From Serinus canaria (taxonomy: Eukaryota > Chordata > Aves > Passeriformes > Fringillidae): a stretch of DNA of 64,000 nucleotides. Positions 13,337 to 26,633 of this stretch are shown one piece after another. A model generated the notes under the pieces. It did no database searches. It saw nothing but the letters and a program-made list of their open reading frames with translations, and was not told the origin of the DNA. Location: contig NC_066315.1 in the NCBI RefSeq assembly GCF_022539315.1, positions 92,606,990-92,670,989 on the forward strand, given 5' to 3'. Each line of letters opens with the position of its first letter. Position 1 is the stretch's first letter. The translations under genes and the position numbers were made by a program.

Positions 13337-13422
13337 TGTTTAATTAATGTTAATTAATTTTAATTATTTAACAATAATAATTGTTAATTAATTAATGTTA
13401 ATTAATTAATGTTTAATTGCAG
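13337..13422. repeat. TTAATTAATG-rich low-complexity tract
   Basis: Repeated taattaatgttaattaat motifs with many overlapping short palindromes, almost free of G and C. It looks like slippage-generated sequence next to the hairpin at 13303-13336. Confidence 0.85.
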
Positions 13423-16400
13423 TAAGACTTAAATGCTGTAGGAAAAAGATCATAATAGTTGGCAAATCATTGTCAGTGTTTTAACTCAATCTTATGTATA
13501 TTCCAAAATCACACTGGCATTTTCTAAACAGAGACTGAAAAATTAGTGTAGGGGAAAAAGTCAAATGCTAAATGATAAATAGTAAATGGTACCTCTGTAG
13601 TAAATTTTAGATATCTAAGTTCTTACTTTTAAGTATAAAGCCCATCTCTCTGATATTTGAAGAACTGGTTTTATGTTTTACTTGTGAAGTGTAAAATCAC
13701 ATTTTGCTTGTGTTCAGTTTAGTAAATATTTTATTTTTGTAAATAAAAGATTAACATGCAAATACAGTATTTGTAGAATATTAGATTTGGAAATGGACAA
13801 ATGATTAAATGTATTTCACAATCAGCTAGCTCTGTACTTTAACCTGAGAGGCATAACCAGGGCTTTGGAAAGAAGGCAGTTAAGTAATTTCATAATCATT
13901 CATGCATTACAGCAATAATACTGGCACACACAAGCATAAAAACTGGTTTTGCAGTGTCTTCCTGATACAAACAAATAAAACAGTCTTCAATGGGCTTTCT
14001 TGTCTAAGAAAAGACCACCTAAATAAGTAGGATCAAATGAAAGCAAGATTTGAATACATTAAGGTTTGTTGCCACACTGATTTTAAATAGATAATAGATG
14101 AAAAAGTTATTCTGTATATGTCCTTTCATGGTATTGAGTCATTTTGTGAATTTTTTTTTTAAAATTGATTGAGGGAGGCGTTGACTCAGAGTAGGTTGAC
14201 TCAGTTCCAACTTATTTTGTTTGTATAAAAACTCCTGTAGTGTCAGTTAAATAAGTTGTCTGTCATATAACTTCTTAAGCATTTTAAGCTTTCTCAATTT
14301 AAAGATTGCTGCAATTCAGAAATGTTTGAAGTTATTTGTATTTTGTTGGGAGGCAAGAAATTATAGTTTAGACTGAAGAGAATGTGGAGTAGTGGCGAGT
14401 TTCTGGCCAAGAGAGAAGATCTACTTGAAAATTCTCTATTTACAATAGAGGATCAGGCAGGTTGTAGAGGTGAAGCATGAAAAAAACTCTTCTGTGAAAA
14501 AAATTATATATTCTGGATTATGTTTGGGTATGGACAGTTTTCAATGGGTAGATGAGAAGCAAGTGATGGGCAATATAATTGTATTGTCCGAGTGTTGTGA
14601 CACGAACAGAGAAAAATAGTAACTGGTACCAAAATTATGAGGTGCCTTTGTTTCTGCAATGTTGTGGTAGCTCTTGTTCATCAACTTCTGCATGTTCCAG
14701 TGCCATTGGACCTGGCATCACTGTGCATCTGATTCTGTTATTGTCTGCTCACACCTTTTCCCCATTTGAGAGAGCATTTGTGGTATGATCTGCAGTCCTC
14801 CTCCGTTTTAGCAGATCACCAATATCTGGTGACATTTTAAGTGCTTTAGGACTGGCTTTTATATTATGTAGTTTGCAGAAAAAGGGAAACTTCTGTGCAT
14901 GACTAATTGAATATAAGAGTGAAGAAAGTGCATTCTGATTTATCCAAACTGATGAAATGTTTACATGCAGCTATGTTAAAAAAAAAAACCCAAAACGGTT
15001 CTGGTGATAATTGCTTTCCACTTTGCTTAGCTTCAAACATACAGAGTCTGGAGTGCTTTTAACTTATGTTTTTAAACATCCTTGCTAGATACTGTGAAGC
15101 CTGTGGTTTTGGGGGTGGAGCTGTGTTTTTTTTTCTGAGTGAATATTGTGTGCTTCAAGATAGTGAATGGGGAATACAGTTGGGTTTTTTGGTGTTTTTT
15201 TTTTTTTCCTACTATTGTTGTATTTTTGTTTTGGAAATTGGCATTAATTTTGGCAGATGTTCAAATACCAAACTGAGAATGGATTTACTAATAGATACTT
15301 CCCTATAAGCAGTAATAGAGTGGTGTTACTGGATGAACCAAAAGAAGGTAGTGATGAAGACAGTAGCATTAGCTTAGTAAAGGCAGGTTTGGTCATTCAG
15401 AATTATTTTAAGGTCTTAAAATGCCCCAGATTAAATATTAGGGACCACAGTGGAGCAGTGTTGAAATAAAGAAGGGATTATTCATTTGGGAGTGAAAACT
15501 CTAGCCTTAACAAATCAAACTTATCATAACTGTTAATTTAAGTAGCTGAATTTCCACTTAAATATGTATTATAAATCAGCTGAATCCTATTGGTATAACT
15601 TGCTTGCAATTCAATAAAAGCTGGTTTAAGTATGATGCTATGTTAATAAAAAGACCCATTGCTTTCACTTGTAGCTAACTCATGTGAATGTTAAATGACA
15701 GGTTTTGATTCAGGTCTAGTAACTTGTATTAATGACTGTATTTATGCCATGAGTAGTTGCTCTTTGAAGGGGCTGTGAGTTAAGAGCTGCATGGTGGTAG
15801 GTTGGGTGGAGATATTGTTTGAGGTAAGAAATAAAGAATTTGGCCAAACGAGCAGCTAAGTATCTCTTTTCTGAAAGGTTTTAACTCTCTTAAGGTATGG
15901 AATGAGAAGCACTTTTATGGATTGAGTCAATGACCAGATGCACAAACAAATTGCTGGAAGAGTTAGTTACATAGTTTATTCTGTGCATATGTGCTATAAA
16001 GTTTCAGTCACAGACTGTGGATATATTGCTCATTATTGCATTTCCATGGAGGAGTGTTTACTGCAGAGTTTTTGAGAAGGGGATTTTAAGGACTCTTTTG
16101 GAATATAGTCTTAGAGGAATGTTATGAAAAGAGCAGTTGGTTTGTAAATGGTTTGGGAAATAGGGGTGGAAGAGACTTGATGAGCCTTGTATGAAACCCC
16201 TCGTCTATCTAGTGCTTAGATGTCTCAGAATATTACCAATGTAGCCAATGAGCAAAGGCTCCTGAAAGTCAGAATCCATCCAAACAAAGAGTGTTTCATT
16301 GCTGTTTCGGTTCCCAGAGCTGCGGAGGGCAGAGGTGGACTTTGTGTGTCTCACAAATGTTTCCTGAGGGCCACTGCTCAGAAACTTGCAGAAAAGCTGG

Positions 16401-17189
16401 TTAGCCAAGATCCTGCTGTGCTGTGGTTGGGATGGAGATCAGCTCCAGCTCTTTCCCCAAGGGTTCAGACCTGTGTTTCCTGCTGCAAGGAGCAGGCTGC
16501 CAAGGTAGAGGCAGTTGAGCAGAAGTCATGTTCTCTTTCCTCAGTAAATGCATGTCTTGGTGCAGAGAGAGTTACAGCTCTCCCATATTACACTGATCCC
16601 TTACAGGATAAAGTGATGAGCTCAGAGTGGGGAATAAAGTCTGTTTGTCTAGTATCCTACATGCAAGTGGAATCCAGCTGGCTAAAAGCTATCCTATTTC
16701 ATTTCTGTTCCCCCTTTCCAGAGTAGTGCTGGTTTTGTGATTTTGTTTTGTTTGTGGCTTTGATTATTTTATCCTTTTTTACAGTCAGTTGTCACTGTGT
16801 GAATAGATTTAGCAAAAGGTAGGCCCCCTCTGCCCCCTGCTCCCCCTGCTTCCCACCCCAGTGCTCCAGGTACACTGTTCAGAAATATAGATTGAAATAT
16901 TCCCAGGCCAGAGGAGTGCCCTCTGTCATCTGGGGCTGTCCTGCCATGGTAAGAACCTCACCATTCATGCAGTCCCTGAAATACAGTGGTCAGACTCTTG
17001 CTTTCTGTTTTCAACACAGCTAGGTGTTCTACTCTCCTCTGGTTCTCCCAGAGCCCTGCTCTCCTGATGCTTAGAAATATTCTGACTTTCAGTTTAGACT
17101 TACATGTGGGCAGTGTCTATTTTCTTTTCCTCCAACACTCATTTAGCTTTGCTTTACTTAGGCTTGACATGTTATGAGCTTTTAGCCTT

Positions 17190-17560
17190 ATCTCTGTCTA
17201 ATAGGTTCCTATTGCTGCCCTCATCTTCACATCTGTTCTAGTAAAAGATTCATGTTGTTAGATACGGCTGACCAGAACTGTACCCTGTATTCAGCTGGTG
17301 TTATGCTGGTGGCTTGTGTGATGACTTTAATTCTTCCCTGTTTTAGCTGGAAATATTCCCTCATGACACAATGTAGGTCTGTTTGTCTGTCTTTTTTAAT
17401 CTATTTTCCCCTTGCCAGATCACACTGGTGACTCACAGTTATCCTGTGATCAAGCCAGACTGATCTTTCCCTTCAGTGTCGTCTAAGACGATCCCTGGTT
17501 CCCCACATCCTGTGTGAGTGTGCTAATCACAAGTTTATTATCTCATGGTATAGGTGACCT
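17190..17560 (-). mobile_element. ancient CR1/L3-like LINE fragment, minus orientation
   Basis: The + strand reads like the reverse complement of the CR1/L3 ORF2 3' region: gaccagaactgtaccctgta, then ttcagctggtgttatgctgg, then a diverged segment matching the usual caggtcc-type block. It is heavily diverged, so this assignment is less sure than for the copies at 39.9, 43.8 and 58.6 kb. Confidence 0.5.
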
Positions 17561-19003
17561 TCTGCTATAGAAAAAAAAACAACAAACCAGGGAGTGGGTT
17601 GTTGCAGCGGTTTCCACTCTGTCTTGTGATAATCTTAAGTTTGACAGTTCACATTTTCTGTGTTTGAGACAAAGTTGGCTGAATGAAGCCCTAGGATGTC
17701 AGAGAAATAACCTCATTGATGGGGTTCTGGTGTAAAATCATGTGAAGCTGCTTGGCTGTGTCATCGCAGCTGGAGTGTTATTTTGTATGACTGATAGCAG
17801 AACTTGAAAGCCGTGGAGCACTTGTAAAATAAGAAAGGAGGTGTGTGTTGTGAGTACAAACCCTGGCATTATGAGTAGAGAATGGGTTTTCAGAATTACA
17901 GCTCTGGATTTAATTTTCTAATGTCTGCCAAAGCTTCTCAAGTGGGCTGTAAGTATTTTTTAGTGTATTTTCCTTAACTTATCTCTGCCTTTGCTCTATA
18001 TCTGTAATATAGGAGAAAGGTTTACCTTCTGGTCATGTGTTTTGTCTACTTATGTTGCAAGACTTTAGGGAAGGAACTTCCTCGCTATCTCTGCGAACTG
18101 TCTGGAAAACCCCTCTTGGCTGAAGGCTTTGGACTCTGTCACAGATGATGGCATTTGCAACATTTTCTCTTTTAAAAAATATTTAGTAAACAATAGAATA
18201 GTTTACAAGTGCAACTTGTTCAAGAACAAGATATTCTTGTGATGGGTGCTGCAAATATTATGTACAAGCTTACTTTTAATCATATAGTGGATTTGAGATA
18301 TATTTTGGTAATCATGATTGAAAGTGAATGCACTGCTAGTCTCCTTATTGAAACACTTATTTTCTCACTTCATTATTTTGATATGTTGCCAGATTTTGTC
18401 ATCTTTTTCTTTTGTACACTGATAAATAGTGAACTGCATTTGAAAACCATGCTGAAAAAATGAGTGTTTAGCCTGTCACGTGCTTTTGTCTTCCTTTTAA
18501 TGCGGAATAAACAATCTGGTTTTATTTTTAATGAAAGAAGGGGAGATAATGGTCTTGTATACATTTAGAACATTCTCATGTTGAAATGGAAATTTTCCCC
18601 TGGGTCTGTCATTGTTCTCTTCAGTAGTTATTCAGTAAGGAGTGTTTCTATATTGGCTTTAAATGTACCTCTGATAAAGATTGGGAAAACAACATTAGCA
18701 CATGACATTTATGAGTTACATAAAATGAGACAATATTCAAGTACGAGCCGTGAGTTCTTGAAGGCATATTTAAAGAAGCACACAAGTACAATAATTATGT
18801 CAGGCTGATGTTCCTCGTGCAGATTTCAGCTGCTGTTACTCATTAATTATTTAAAATTCCAAGTGCAACAACTCACAGCTTAGTGACTGTAACCTGCTGA
18901 GCCTATGACCTAAACAATTAAAGCCAAAACATCTGGTTTAAAATTCCATTTGAAAAGAAGATAAATTGATTATTTATTTCTCAGTTATGCAATTATCCTT
19001 TGC

Positions 19004-19020
19004 AAAAAAAAAAAAAAAAA
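19004..19020. repeat. A17 homopolymer
   Basis: Seventeen uninterrupted A. No retrogene or LINE body was recognised immediately upstream. Confidence 0.9.
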
Positions 19021-21874
19021 CTGCTTTCTCTTCTGAGAAAGAAAGTAAATCAGTGTGTCATCACCAGAGAAAATCCCTAACTGGGGTCAGAGTATCTGTC
19101 TTTCCAGATAATCATTTATGAATGCAGAAAAATTGCTTCTCTACAGCTTTCTGAGTTACTTTGTTCTTAAATTTATTTACTGATTTCAGAGAAGAAGAGC
19201 ATCTAAATTTTTACTTAAGCTTCATTAATTTTCACTTGCAGCTTGCATAGCAAACCATTTCTGACTGGAGAACTGTCTTGTTTGTGTTAATGGACTCTGG
19301 ATAATGGTGACCTTTTAGGAGGCTGCCACATGAATTTTGAACGTTCTGGCATGTCTTCAGCATGCTTACAAATTAAAATAAGGACTGAGTCTTCATCAAA
19401 TTATTTTAAAAAACACTTTAGGATCATGATTTCATGTGTGAACGCTCATACAATACAGCCAGGCAAAAGAAGGCAAAAAGAAGTGAGAAACCCAAAGCAC
19501 AAGAAGAGAGAAATACAAGCGTGGAGTTAAGGATGCATTTTTTCTGTGTAAGAGAAGAAACAATGGGTTTGTGCTTCTTTGGCAGTGTGTTTATGGAGAG
19601 GAAGGGAGGGATATGACTGTAGAGAAGTAGATTGGGCCAAAGGGAGTCAACTTGGAGTATGGTGAAAGTCAGACCCTTTCGCAATATCAGTATTTGTGCC
19701 AAATGTTACAGAGGAGAATCTGCAGGAAATCCATCCTGTTGGTTGGTATGTTTGCAGTATAGATAACATATATGAAGTCAGAAGACAGAGAGAGAAAGAT
19801 CAGGGAGAGAGAGATTTTTTTTTTCCTCTTAATTGAGAAGGATCTAGTGATTCAGTGTTATCTCACAGCCCAGTTAATGCTGTCTGAAGGGGGTGAATCA
19901 TCTCCTTGTCCCATCTGTCAGTCTGTTGAATATGAGAAGAGCAGGCATACAGTGCCTTTAATTCATGTGTGTTTAGAACTGCGGGTGTGCATGTTGTTGT
20001 CAGTCTCTACAAAGTGTTAATGAAATACTCATCATCAAAGTGCCTGTGTTCTCTGGGAAGCTTAGGTAACCCACCTCACTTTGAAAGGGAGAATAAACCG
20101 CTCAACGTTTGGAGAGGGCTGGTTTTGCTAAGCAGAGAACGGGAAAAAAAAGTGAGTTATCAAATATATCTTGGTTTTATTCTCTTGGCATTTTAAAAAG
20201 TTTATCAGAATAGAGGTGCTAGGTCTTGTCTGTTTTCAGAGCACCTTAATCTCAGAAACTGAAAGTCTTCCAGTAACAAACAATTATAATTATCTGTATA
20301 ATTCTCAGTTACTTTTATGTTTGTCCTCTGGTACTGCTAAGATTGTTACTTTAAAAATTCTGAAATGCTCCATGATTTGAATATGAATTTTGTTCTTTTT
20401 TTCATTCTCCTGGTTAATACTGCACTTGGGTTGTATATTCTTGTGTGGTGTTTCCTATTTTTCAAAACTACATAAGAATCTAGGACAAATGTCTTACTTT
20501 TAGTTATTGACTCACTGAGGCTGAATGTTGAGGTTCACAGCTGTGGAGGTGTATTCCTGAAGGAAATATGGTACTGTAGAAACCATGACGGTGGAAAGCA
20601 CTGGTCTTAGGAGTCTACTGCATATCTTATAAATGCATAGAATGAAGCTAGGATATGCCTCAATTCTTAAACTTTCTAACTTTCTCTGTCCCTTTTTATT
20701 TTTTTTTTCTTTTCTTTTTTTTTCCCATGAGATAATGTATTTCATTGTACTATCAAATTATTTTGCCTCTGGAGCACGTAGGTACTGAAAAAAATAATCA
20801 ATGAATATGTGTCTGAGCCTTTCTAGAAAGCTGGGAAAAATTGGTCCTAGCTCCAAGGTATTGTATGCCATGCAGACATAGACCTATATGAAAAAGAAAA
20901 TAACAACACCCAGCTTATTTTGTTGAGGTGCTGTGCATAAAAGACAGCATGTAGCAAGTGAACATTTTCATATTAGTGACTGAGATAAAAACAGACACAT
21001 CAGTCTTAGTTTCATAGGAGGGCACCATTTTCCTTTTGATACATATGTTCGAGGGAGGTGTATGTGTGGCCCTCTCTGTTCCCTAGACTGGGAATAGCTG
21101 AGAGGCACAAGTATCTCAGCAAAGTCACAGAGTGCTTACCAGGAAATCCACGTTTAGTCAAGACCCAGTTGTAGGTACAGAGGCAGAAGTGCAGCAGGCA
21201 GAGGGGACGGAGCTCAAACGTGCTGGCTGCATCTGTACCTTGCCCCAGGCCTTTGGGGTCCTACCTGGCTCCCTCCTCAGGTGCACTGGAGGTGATAAGG
21301 AAATTTCCTTATGACTCTGCAGGTGGATTGGCACAGAGTTCACAGGGCTTTGCTAATCTTGGTGTTTTGAAGACAAACAGTAAACATGTGGCTAAGGCCG
21401 AGTGATTGTGGTCATTGATGATTTCTGTTTGCATGTATGAGTGTGGGTACCAGCACGTGCCACATGACCCTAGGGGAGCATTTTTCCATTTGGGAAGCAG
21501 AAGAGCCCTGTTGAGAAATCTTTTTTTTCTTAATGGACAGGGTGAATGGTGCTCTAGCAAGGAGAGTGGAGTGGGTTGAAGGAAGAAAGGACAGAAAAGC
21601 AAGAAAAACCTGTGCAACAGAAAATAAGTGTGGCTTAGCAATTCATTGTAATCTCACATCAGTAGTCTAGAATCAAGTTTGGACTATGCTCAGTGTGCTG
21701 AGGTGAGATTCCTGGAAATCACATGCTTTTGTAAAAGATAATATGCAAAATCCTTCTTGTTGGCAACAGAGGAAAATGGTAATCAAAACAGTCAAGAAAC
21801 ATCTTAAACCTTGGATGTCTTTAAGCAGGATGCTTACCCTATGGCAATTTTAGGAAACAGTTTGCAACAACATT

Positions 21875-21920
21875 TTTTCACAGAATATATTCTGTGAAAA
21901 TAGAATATATTCTGTGAAAA
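21875..21920. repeat. 26-bp perfect palindrome with a 20-bp tandem copy
   Basis: 21875-21900 equals its own reverse complement (half-site ttttcacagaata). The 20-bp unit agaatatattctgtgaaaat-type then repeats at 21901-21920, followed by AT-rich atatattgta repeats up to about 21962. Confidence 0.95.
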
Positions 21921-22603
21921 ATATATTGTAAATATATTGTAATATTCTGTAAAATATATTGCTCACTGTTGTAGCCTTTCTCATGTGCCATAGTGTTGCA
22001 GAAAATTTTAGAGAAGGTTAAATAATTTTGGTGTCCTTTGTAATGGTACATGAAGTGTGTATGAATTACTGAGCAACTGTGTTAGCACTGGGGAGTACTT
22101 TCTCAGGTAAAAGTGTTTCAGAACTTGGCCAGTCTCGCAGAGGAGTGGTTTTCTAGGCCTAGTGTCCTTGCTAAGGTACATGCAGTTATCTGTAAACATC
22201 TGTAAACATCAAAATTGCTGTGATATTTAGATAGGTCAGGACTGTGATTTGCAAGACACTGTACTAGCATGATTAAATACATCTGTAAGTACTAAACTCC
22301 TGTTGACTTCTCTGATTTATAGGCTATGGTCACCACTGAAATATTGGTTTTAATAATTCATGATGGAAACATGTCTGGAATAATGTGTTTTTCTTTCAGA
22401 GAAATATCATTGTGGAAGTCAAAAGTGAAATAAAGTTTGATTTAGGAAGTATTGCACTCTTTCACAAGAATGAAAAATTATATCTGCTTTAAATAACAAT
22501 TAACCTTGTAAGGCATTTAAGGCACTGTATTTTATGAAATGATTTAACAGTTGAATTAAGAGGGTGGGATTCCTGTGGAGCAGTTTGTCCATGGGGAGGG
22601 TTA

Positions 22604-22636
22604 CTTTAGTTACCTGGTAACTAAAGGTAACTAAAG
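22604..22636. repeat. ctttagttacc inverted repeat plus direct copy
   Basis: ctttagttacc (22604-22614) is followed after one base by its reverse complement ggtaactaaag (22616-22626), which is then repeated in direct orientation (22626-22636). Confidence 0.95.
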
Positions 22637-22970
22637 TTGGTCGCTCACATCTGTCTGTGAAGAGTCTGACTGTGGCTGCTAATGGATTTAGCTGCAGGTC
22701 ACTCATTCGTGCCTGCTGGAGGTTTTCTTTCTTGGTGAGTTGGAATATTTGGTTACCATGATGAGGGAATTCTGAAGAAACAGATGAGGCATGCCCAGTG
22801 CCTCAGTCTTGTTTTGAAAGAAGATGAAGTGAAAGGCTTCCTTGGAAAGGTGTGTATCACACTGGGAGCCTAAAAAACCACTCAGAGATTTCTATCTAGC
22901 TGGCAGCCCCTGCTGTGCAATGTGTCAGCTTGCTTCCCAGGAAGCTCTGTAACCAGGACCTGACACTACC

Positions 22971-23045
22971 ACAAACAAACAAAAAACCAAACAAACACAA
23001 AAAAAACCCAAAAACCAAACCAAACCAAACAAACAAAAAAAAAAA
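22971..23045. repeat. A/C-rich low-complexity tract
   Basis: Irregular caaac and ccaaa units with A-runs. On the minus strand this is a GTTT/GGTTT tract of the kind seen again at 43.3 and 62.5 kb. Confidence 0.9.
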
Positions 23046-26000
23046 GGCAACAAAAATACCACAAAACCTTGGGTAAGGGTTTACACTAGGAGTCTATCAG
23101 AATTAGAAAGAACTTGCACATTTCTTAAAAGAAATCACCAAATCACCCTTTTTTTTTTCCTGATAAGATCTGTATATAGTAGTGAAATGTCATATTTACT
23201 TGCATAAGAATAGTTATGAATTTAGCAGGAAGTTTTAGGTAAATTCCTCAAATATTTTTATATTCTATGGTTACCCTTCCCATGTGTGAGTAAGGCTAGG
23301 AGCACTCGTAGCTCTGCACTATTACCCAACATCAGTCTGTGATGAATACGTATTCCTAGACAAGGTAGTAATTATGTTCTGATACCTGTAAATATGTAAG
23401 TTCTTGCATACCTTTATTATTACATGTAGTTCTGTTGAGTCATAATTAACGTGTGGGAAGAGGTAAGATCATATTTTAAAATCCATTTTCGGCATCGTGT
23501 GATACACATTCAGTAGTTTATGCTTTTTATTTTGAAGTAACCATTAATGTTCAATAAAAGTGCTGCATGTGGATCGGCATACAGCCTGTTTTGACTCCTC
23601 AATTACAATATTACTTATGTAAAGTCTGATAACTACATGGGTGAACTTTTTTCAGGCTCCTGGGAGTAAGAAAATGCTATTTTGCAGTTGAAACTGCATA
23701 ACCTGCAGAAAGTAATGCCATTGCATTTCTTCTTATATTCAGAAGGTTTGGAGAAGTGTTTTTCTGACTTTCAGTGAAAATTCTAAATCATAAACTTTTT
23801 TGTAGGGCAGTGGGTGTGTATGGGGAGATGACTAGAATGACTTGTTTAGCTGCAAAAATCAACAGTCAGACTTGAATGGGCTAAAATCCGCTACAATGAT
23901 ATATGTTTCTAAACCCCTGTTTTTAATCAACTGCTCAGATAAATTACATAATGCCAACCTAAGTGTATTATTACAGGTATGTATTGTGTAGAACAGTTTT
24001 TCCATCTCTTTTTTTGAGTTTTGGAAATAGAAGTTTTTCTCCCTGTGTAAGGCACCAGCATTTCTGTAGTTGTTGTGAGTTGGAATATGGGTTCCTGCTC
24101 TGAAGAGAGTGGGAAAGCTGCTTGGTCTGGGCTTCCATCAACCAACAGGTTATCTGTTGGGCTAACTCTGTAAGAAGGTGAATTGATGGGAGGAGATGCT
24201 TAATTTCATTTCCCCAGGCAGAATCCCATGGCTGTTTTTTGGAATTACTCAAAGCAGCTGGCATAGGTGGAGCTACTGCTGTATCAGTCATGGATTGGGA
24301 AGTGCCAGGTCATGGCAGCAGAGCTGATTCAGATCAGTAGGTGGTTGTGGCATAGTGCTGAGGCAGCTGGATGGCTCTGGTGGCACCTGCAGTGGCGGCT
24401 CACAACTGCCTGCCCCAATTCACTCGCTTCACCCTAAAGAGTTTTTAGGTAGCAGAAGTGTTTTCAACTTTCAGTTCTGTTAAATCAGTTTACTCGTGTG
24501 GCCGTTAATTTTCTGAGCCTCTCAGATGTTTTTAATGTGGAACCAGGAACTCTCGGTGGGGAGTTTTGTAGGGGAGCTGGTGATGTAACTCTGTCCACTG
24601 CAGGCATGGGAGGTGTCCCCTCTCATTTGTGACTCAAGCTCATGTGCAAAATTTGTCATCTCATAGGATTTACAAAACTTGCAGAGTTTCACTAGGAAGC
24701 TTGTTGGCCAGTGCTGCTGGGGTCATAAGCTCGATTCCACGTGCAGGCGTGTTTTGGCAGCTTATGGCTAGGTGTGATTCATGTGAGATTCAAGGAAGGT
24801 ATTGCATTTCCACAGTACTTCTGTTTCTTCATTGCTTGGAGCACCATGACTGCTCTTCTGGCTGTTCATCAGTGCTGAATCATCCATGGATTCCTCTGCA
24901 GAGAGTGTTGTTCAGTTGATGGATATTTTTAGGAAGTGTAAGAAGCTGTGTCTTCAGTTGATACAGAGCTGCTTAGTCTGGCAACCTGTACATTATGAAG
25001 GTGACTAAAAAGAAAATATGGATATTTTTCTAGCTGAGATGTTTAGAATAGTTGGCTGCAAGTTCCTACAAAGATTGTAAAAGTGAGTAACCCCATTGAG
25101 GTCAGTGACTCAACTCATTGCATAAAGATTGGCTCAGGTAGAAACTCTGCAGTGTGGTTTCCTTCCGGACAGTAAGAACCAAAGTCAGTGTTTAAGTCTC
25201 AGTGTTTCATCCTGAAGTGAAAACAACCTGTGTGCTCAGTTTTTAGTCAAGTAAGGTGGATTTCTGCTTGAGGCTGAAGTGAAAAATTAAGTCACTGTTG
25301 CTATAAGTGCTTGCATGTAGGTATGGTTTTACTTCCTAATCAGATATCTGCAGAACAGTTGGCACCATACAATTCCTTTCATAATTCATGTCAGATGCTT
25401 GGAATCCTTTTTTTGCCAAAGGATTACTTAGATTTCACTGTTTAATAGGTAGTATGAAGAAATCTATAACATTTAGGATACCCTTGCTAGTGGCTGGTTG
25501 CTTTTGTCCCTTTGGCTGAAAAGTGAGGAATTAATAGCAGTTACCTGTAACTAACTTCTTTCCAAGCATCTGCATTTATTTGTGCATGAAAAAAAAAATA
25601 AAGTAAATTCTAGCTGTGAGTGTTTATGGAGTGTTTTATGGATACAGGGTTGTTGTTTCTGGAGTGTTACTCCAAAAACATGAGGGAGGCTACAGGGAGG
25701 CAGGAGGACAGGATCACAGATCTGCAAGTGTTGTGTTGGCTTCATCATCTGTGTACTTCGACCTGTGTGTGTTATAGACCAACTTTGATAGTTTTTTTTT
25801 TTTTGATAAATGAGTGGAAGAATAACATTTAGAACATTTGCTTTTATATTTTGCTGTAGACATGTCTTACAGTTTTGTATTCTCCTCTGCTTTCCTTATG
25901 TTGGGAAGCAGGTGATGAGGAATGAGCTGATGCTCATAATTTGTAGAGCAAAGGCCAGTTTGAGGAAATTCAGGTCTGAAACCCAGTGTATATGAATTTA

Positions 26001-26595
26001 TTTGTATTTTTCCTTCAAAAATTTTAGAATGTCAAAAATGGGTGAATTGATATTGCTGACCTCACAGTTGGAAAGTACAGGGCTTTTTGGTTTTTGGTTT
26101 TTGTGGGTTTTTTAATCTTTTTGCAATAGATAGTGCTGGTTTAAAAAAATCTGTTTTCAATTTAGCAATAAATTCTATCTTGAGTGCACTTACTGAGTTT
26201 GGATGTTTTTCAATTTTAATTTTGTGAGACCTTGGAAATGAATTTTTGTAAGGACTTATTTAACTGGATACAGTGATAACATGGAACTTAGAGCAAGCTG
26301 AATTCAGTGAATTGCCAAATAAGCACTGTAGACCCTCAAAATTTGAAATTTATCACTGGGGGTTGGGTGGGGTGGTAAAGTGTGTGTGTAAATAAATCTA
26401 TAAATCTCTCCAAAAGTTGAAGTAGAGATACAGAATTAGATTGATTACTTATGACTGCCCATCACAGATGTGTACTTTGTCAAAAGCAAAGTTTTTGTCT
26501 TTAGAATCCTTTTGTACACAAATCAGTGTGTAGCTGGGGTTATAACAATATATGAGTTTGTGCAGCCTATTGCTTTATGCATGTAATATTGCTTT

Positions 26596-26633
26596 CATGC
26601 TTGTAATTTTAAGTCATGCATGTAATTTTAAGT
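26596..26633. repeat. two tandem 19-bp units
   Basis: catgcttgtaattttaagt and catgcatgtaattttaagt are adjacent and differ at one base. A partial, diverged copy precedes them. Confidence 0.9.

Larger units (their letters stand above)
12006..17189 (+). other. MBP: intronic stretch with simple repeats and inverted repeats
   Basis: No exon is recognised. It contains the microsatellites and inverted repeats listed separately. A 168-codon + frame at 16220-16726 resembles no protein I know and has no good splice context, so it is not annotated as a gene. Confidence 0.45.

Noticed and set aside
16220..16726. 168-codon plus-strand frame
   Set aside because: One frame of this length is about what chance allows in 64 kb; no recognisable domain, no convincing splice or promoter context.
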